A DNA stretch of 64,000 bases from Alphaproteobacteria bacterium (GTDB taxonomy: Bacteria; Pseudomonadota; Alphaproteobacteria; Micavibrionales; UBA2020): contig JAICWS010000002.1 in the NCBI GenBank assembly GCA_025934695.1, positions 372,001 to 436,000 on the forward strand. Reading direction: 5' to 3'. Below the pieces are notes generated by a model. The model saw nothing but the letters and a program-made list of their open reading frames with translations. It had not been told where the DNA came from and did no database searches. Position numbers and translations under genes: made by a program. Positions 61,500-64,000 of the stretch are shown piece by piece; position 1 is the stretch's first letter, and each line of letters opens with the position of its first letter.

Positions 61500-62711
61500 T
61501 TACGTTTGTCCGGTGACAGGTTCTGTCGGGGGAGAAGCAGGCGCGGCCGCGGGACTTGCAAGGCCTGCTGCCGTGGCGACCTTGTTGCGCCCCGCGTCCT
61601 TCGCGATTTGCAGGGCGGCTTCGGCCGCACGCAGCATGTCGTCGGTGGATTTGTGATTGGGCTGAAGATCGGCCACGCCGATGCTCACGCGCAGCAGCAC
61701 GACCGCGTCCTTGATGCTGAATTGCAGGTTCTCGATCGCGGCGCGCAGCTTTTCGGCCACGAAGGTCGCCCGGTATTCGTCGGTCGAGGGCAGGAAGACG
61801 CCGAACTCCTGGCCGCCGACGCGGCCCATCACGTCGGAGGTGCGCAGCACTTCGTTGAGCGCGAGGCCTACTTTCTTGATCGCGGCGTCGCCCGCCGCGC
61901 GGCCGTATTTGTCGTTGATCATCTTGAAGTCGTCGATATCGACGGCAAGCACCGCCAGCGGCTGCTTATGGCGCTTGGCGCCGCTGATCAGGGTGGAAAC
62001 GACCTTGAACAGCATGGCGCGGTTGTAAAAACCGGTCAGCATATCGGTCGAGCCCATGTGCTCGAGGTGATCGCGCTGCGCCTTGATATGCGCCATCGCG
62101 GGCGCCACCAGCGAGGTCATCTGGTAAAAGACGAGCGCCAGCATGGCGGCATAGAGGCCAAGGCCGATTTTCGACAGCAGGTCGATTTCCTTTTGCGCCT
62201 GCGCGATGTAGCCGTTGACCGCGGACTGCCAGCTGTCGGCGACGTCCTTCAGCGCGAAGTCGGCGACGCCCTGCGCGTCTTCCTTCGCTTCCGCCCCGTC
62301 AGGGTTGCCCGCGAAAGCGAAGGCCAGGTTCACGAGGCCGCGCACCTTTTTGTCCGCGGTGCCCGCTTCCATGCCGGCCTGGTCGGCAAGCCCGTGCGAG
62401 AGGGCGGACAGCACGTAAGGACTGACCTCCTCGTGCTCGGCGAGCGCGGTCGTCGCCGCCTCTTTGAGCGTCGAAATCAAGGCTTCGTCATGCGTGACCT
62501 GGAACTCCGCGGTCAGCAGGGCCACGCGCTGAGTCATCGCAAATTCATGCTGTGCGGCGGCAGCGGTCGTCGACAAGGTTTTTTCCTTGGCCGCAAGGGT
62601 AAAGTGGATGAAACCCGCAGCCGCGATCAGCGCGGCGAGGATGAGCGCGCTTATCATATAGCTGCGCGATGCTTTTTCGTGCGAAAAGCCGCTGGTTGCC
62701 TGATCGCTCAT
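61500..62711 (-). CDS. GGDEF-domain membrane protein with GGQEF site
   Basis: The 403-residue protein has membrane segments at about 19-40 and 183-204 around a helical periplasmic sensor, then a GGDEF domain. GSTDMLTGFYNRAML and AVDIDDFKMINDKYG are standard. The active-site signature reads GGQEF (299-303) instead of GG(D/E)EF, and the usual His before AAGD is Arg271. The inhibitory RxxD site (RTSD, 290-293) is intact. It may be an inactive c-di-GMP receptor rather than a cyclase. Confidence 0.9.
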   Translation of the reverse strand: MSDQATSGFSHEKASRSYMISALILAALIAAAGFIHFTLAAKEKTLSTTAAAAQHEFAMTQRVALLTAEFQVTHDEALISTLKEAATTALAEHEEVSPYVLSALSHGLADQAGMEAGTADKKVRGLVNLAFAFAGNPDGAEAKEDAQGVADFALKDVADSWQSAVNGYIAQAQKEIDLLSKIGLGLYAAMLALVFYQMTSLVAPAMAHIKAQRDHLEHMGSTDMLTGFYNRAMLFKVVSTLISGAKRHKQPLAVLAVDIDDFKMINDKYGRAAGDAAIKKVGLALNEVLRTSDVMGRVGGQEFGVFLPSTDEYRATFVAEKLRAAIENLQFSIKDAVVLLRVSIGVADLQPNHKSTDDMLRAAEAALQIAKDAGRNKVATAAGLASPAAAPASPPTEPVTGQT

Positions 62712-62738
62712 ATGCTGCCCTGACCCATGAAAATGCCT

Positions 62739-63776
62739 TTACCCGATAATCCTGCTGATGATCTGCGACGTGTAATTCACGACGGGAATGACCCGCCCGT
62801 AATTGAGGCGCGTGGGCCCGATGACCCCGATCGCTCCCGCGATGCGCGAATCTTGAGTTTTATACGGCGCGACAATCAGGCTGCAGCCCGAATGGCTGAA
62901 CAGCTTGTTCTCCGCCCCGATGAAAATCTTGACCCCGTCGGCCGCCGTCGTCGCCTGGAGGAGCTTCAACATGGTCTCTTTCGTCTCCAGCGCCTCGAAT
63001 AACAGGCGGATGCGCTCGAGGTCCTCGAGCGCGGTCACGTCTTCAAGCAAATTCGCCTGTCCCTTGACGAACAGATGCCCGCCTGCGTCCTTCGGCGCCA
63101 ACGACGCGATGCCCGAGGCCACGACTTTGGCGGTCAGCGCGTCCAATTGTGTTTTGTCGCGCGCCAGCTCGGCGGTCACGAAATCGGCGGCTTGCGGCAG
63201 GGTCTTTTCGGTGATGCGCGAATTGAGGTAATTGGAGGCGCGCGCCAGCGCCGTCGCGGTCACGCCCGGCGGCACGTCGAGCAGGCGGTTTTCGACCACG
63301 CCCGAGCTGGTGACGAGGACGGCCAGTGCGCGTCCGGGGCCCAGGTGCACGAATTCCACTTGCTTGACCGAATCTTCCGTCTTGGGCGCGAAGACGAGTC
63401 CCGCGCAGGAAGATAATCCCGACAGGAAGGCACTCGTCTGTTCCATGATATCGGTGATCGAATTGCCGCGCACCGCGGCCATTTTTTCGTCGATGGCGCG
63501 GCGCTCATCCGGCGACAGGGCGTCGATTTCCAGCAGCCCGTCCACGAACACGGTCATGCCGCTGTCGGTCGGCAGCCGTCCGGCTGAAGTATGGGGCGAA
63601 TAGAGGAGCCCTAAGTCCTCCAGTTCCGCCATCGCGCTGCGGATGGTGGCGGGCGACAGTTTCATGCCGAGCTTTTGCGAAATCGCCATGGAGCCCACGG
63701 GCTCGCCCGTCTCGACATAGGCATCGACGACGAGCTTTAAGATCCGCCTTGCGCGTTCGTTGAGCTCCCGGATCAT
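62739..63776 (-). CDS. hrcA: Heat-inducible transcription repressor HrcA
   Basis: The 345-residue repressor of the CIRCE regulon has an N-terminal winged helix (RARRILKLVVDAYVETGEPVGS, SPATIRSAMAELEDLGLL) and the family end GAIGVIGPTRLNYGRVIPVVNYTS. It represses groESL and dnaK operons in the absence of heat stress with help from GroEL. ATG 63776 has GGAGAAG upstream and overlaps the esterase stop by four bases. grpE, its common neighbour, is not next to it here. Confidence 0.95.
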   Translation of the reverse strand: MIRELNERARRILKLVVDAYVETGEPVGSMAISQKLGMKLSPATIRSAMAELEDLGLLYSPHTSAGRLPTDSGMTVFVDGLLEIDALSPDERRAIDEKMAAVRGNSITDIMEQTSAFLSGLSSCAGLVFAPKTEDSVKQVEFVHLGPGRALAVLVTSSGVVENRLLDVPPGVTATALARASNYLNSRITEKTLPQAADFVTAELARDKTQLDALTAKVVASGIASLAPKDAGGHLFVKGQANLLEDVTALEDLERIRLLFEALETKETMLKLLQATTAADGVKIFIGAENKLFSHSGCSLIVAPYKTQDSRIAGAIGVIGPTRLNYGRVIPVVNYTSQIISRIIG

Positions 63777-64000
63777 GTCTTCTTCTCCGGCAGGCGGATG
63801 TCGCGGAAGAAATCCCAGATGAAGCTCGAGGCATCGATATCCATGTTCTGCGGGCCCACGGCGTCGCGGTAGGTCTTGCAGATTTTCTTGTCGGGCTCGG
63901 CATCGCACACAGGCGGCCCGCGGTCATGCGCGCCCGCCCACATGTGCCCCGCGCCCGCGATCGAGCACAGTTCGACGGGCGCGTTCTTCGGGCAGCCTTC
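63773..64000 (-). CDS. Esterase, PHB-depolymerase-like, C-terminal part
   Basis: The last 75 residues of a gene that begins beyond the window. GAGHMWAGAHD contains the catalytic His of an alpha/beta hydrolase, and DIDASSFIWDFFRDIRL is the usual C-terminal helix of LpqC/PHB-depolymerase-type esterases. Cysteines (CSIAG, VCDAEPDKKIC) suggest a secreted, disulfide-bonded enzyme. Its TGA overlaps the hrcA ATG, so the two are transcribed together. Confidence 0.75.
   Translation of the reverse strand, partial: EGCPKNAPVELCSIAGAGHMWAGAHDRGPPVCDAEPDKKICKTYRDAVGPQNMDIDASSFIWDFFRDIRLPEKKT

Overview
The window is GC-rich chromosomal DNA from an alphaproteobacterium, probably a poorly sampled lineage; the genus cannot be read from the sequence. 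The evidence for the class is a Shemin-type 5-aminolevulinate synthase, the gene run PPDK-regulator/aroE/coaE/dnaQ/secB/fxsA/tim44/mltA, a DUF3035 (BamF-like) lipoprotein, and a GTTC-N7-GTTC LexA box in front of uvrA. Intergenic gaps are littered with paired palindromes (REP-type) of at least two sequence families.

Layout. 1-2018: the end of an acyl-CoA synthetase and a lipoprotein. 2383-6413: three tandem serpin genes closed by a terminator; they share a scaffold but differ in the reactive-centre loop. 6492-16272 (mostly minus strand): a cis/trans fatty-acid isomerase, pheT and pheS separated by an oppositely oriented membrane-protein gene, an adrenodoxin-type ferredoxin, a membrane protein and a ferredoxin-NADP reductase. 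16418-24412: central housekeeping genes, including two overlapping full-length coaE copies. 24699-44787: ribokinase, hemA, an NTR/TIMP-like secreted protein, ribF, lspA, uvrA, ssb, xseA, tadA, a pseudouridine synthase, glutamate dehydrogenase, a Kef-type antiporter, an OmpA-like lipoprotein and several small unknowns.

45158-50609: a tRNA-Arg(ACG) gene followed by a genomic island of about 5.4 kb. The island is bounded by the tRNA 3' end and an imperfect 40-bp copy of it. It carries a translationally coupled four-gene operon: a coiled-coil/winged-helix-like protein, a Cas4-like PD-(D/E)XK Fe-S nuclease, an unknown 481-residue protein and an SF1 helicase. This is a candidate anti-phage or DNA-processing system that I cannot match to a named one. 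The helicase is cut off after its N-terminal motor half and joined to an antisense remnant of a dGTPase gene, so this copy looks decayed.

50635-64000: a GNAT acetyltransferase, an orphan autotransporter barrel, an ArsR-type repressor with two palindromic operators facing a DUF4166 gene and a membrane/epimerase fusion, an M14-type deacylase, a TPR protein, a metallophosphoesterase resembling the A1 protein of T5-like phages, a CheX-like protein, a GGDEF protein with a GGQEF site, hrcA and the end of an esterase.

No CRISPR array, rRNA operon, transposase or integrase was seen. The strongest leads are the serpin trio, the tRNA-Arg island operon, the phage A1-like gene, the coaE tandem and a nested-stem intergenic element at 35190-35328.
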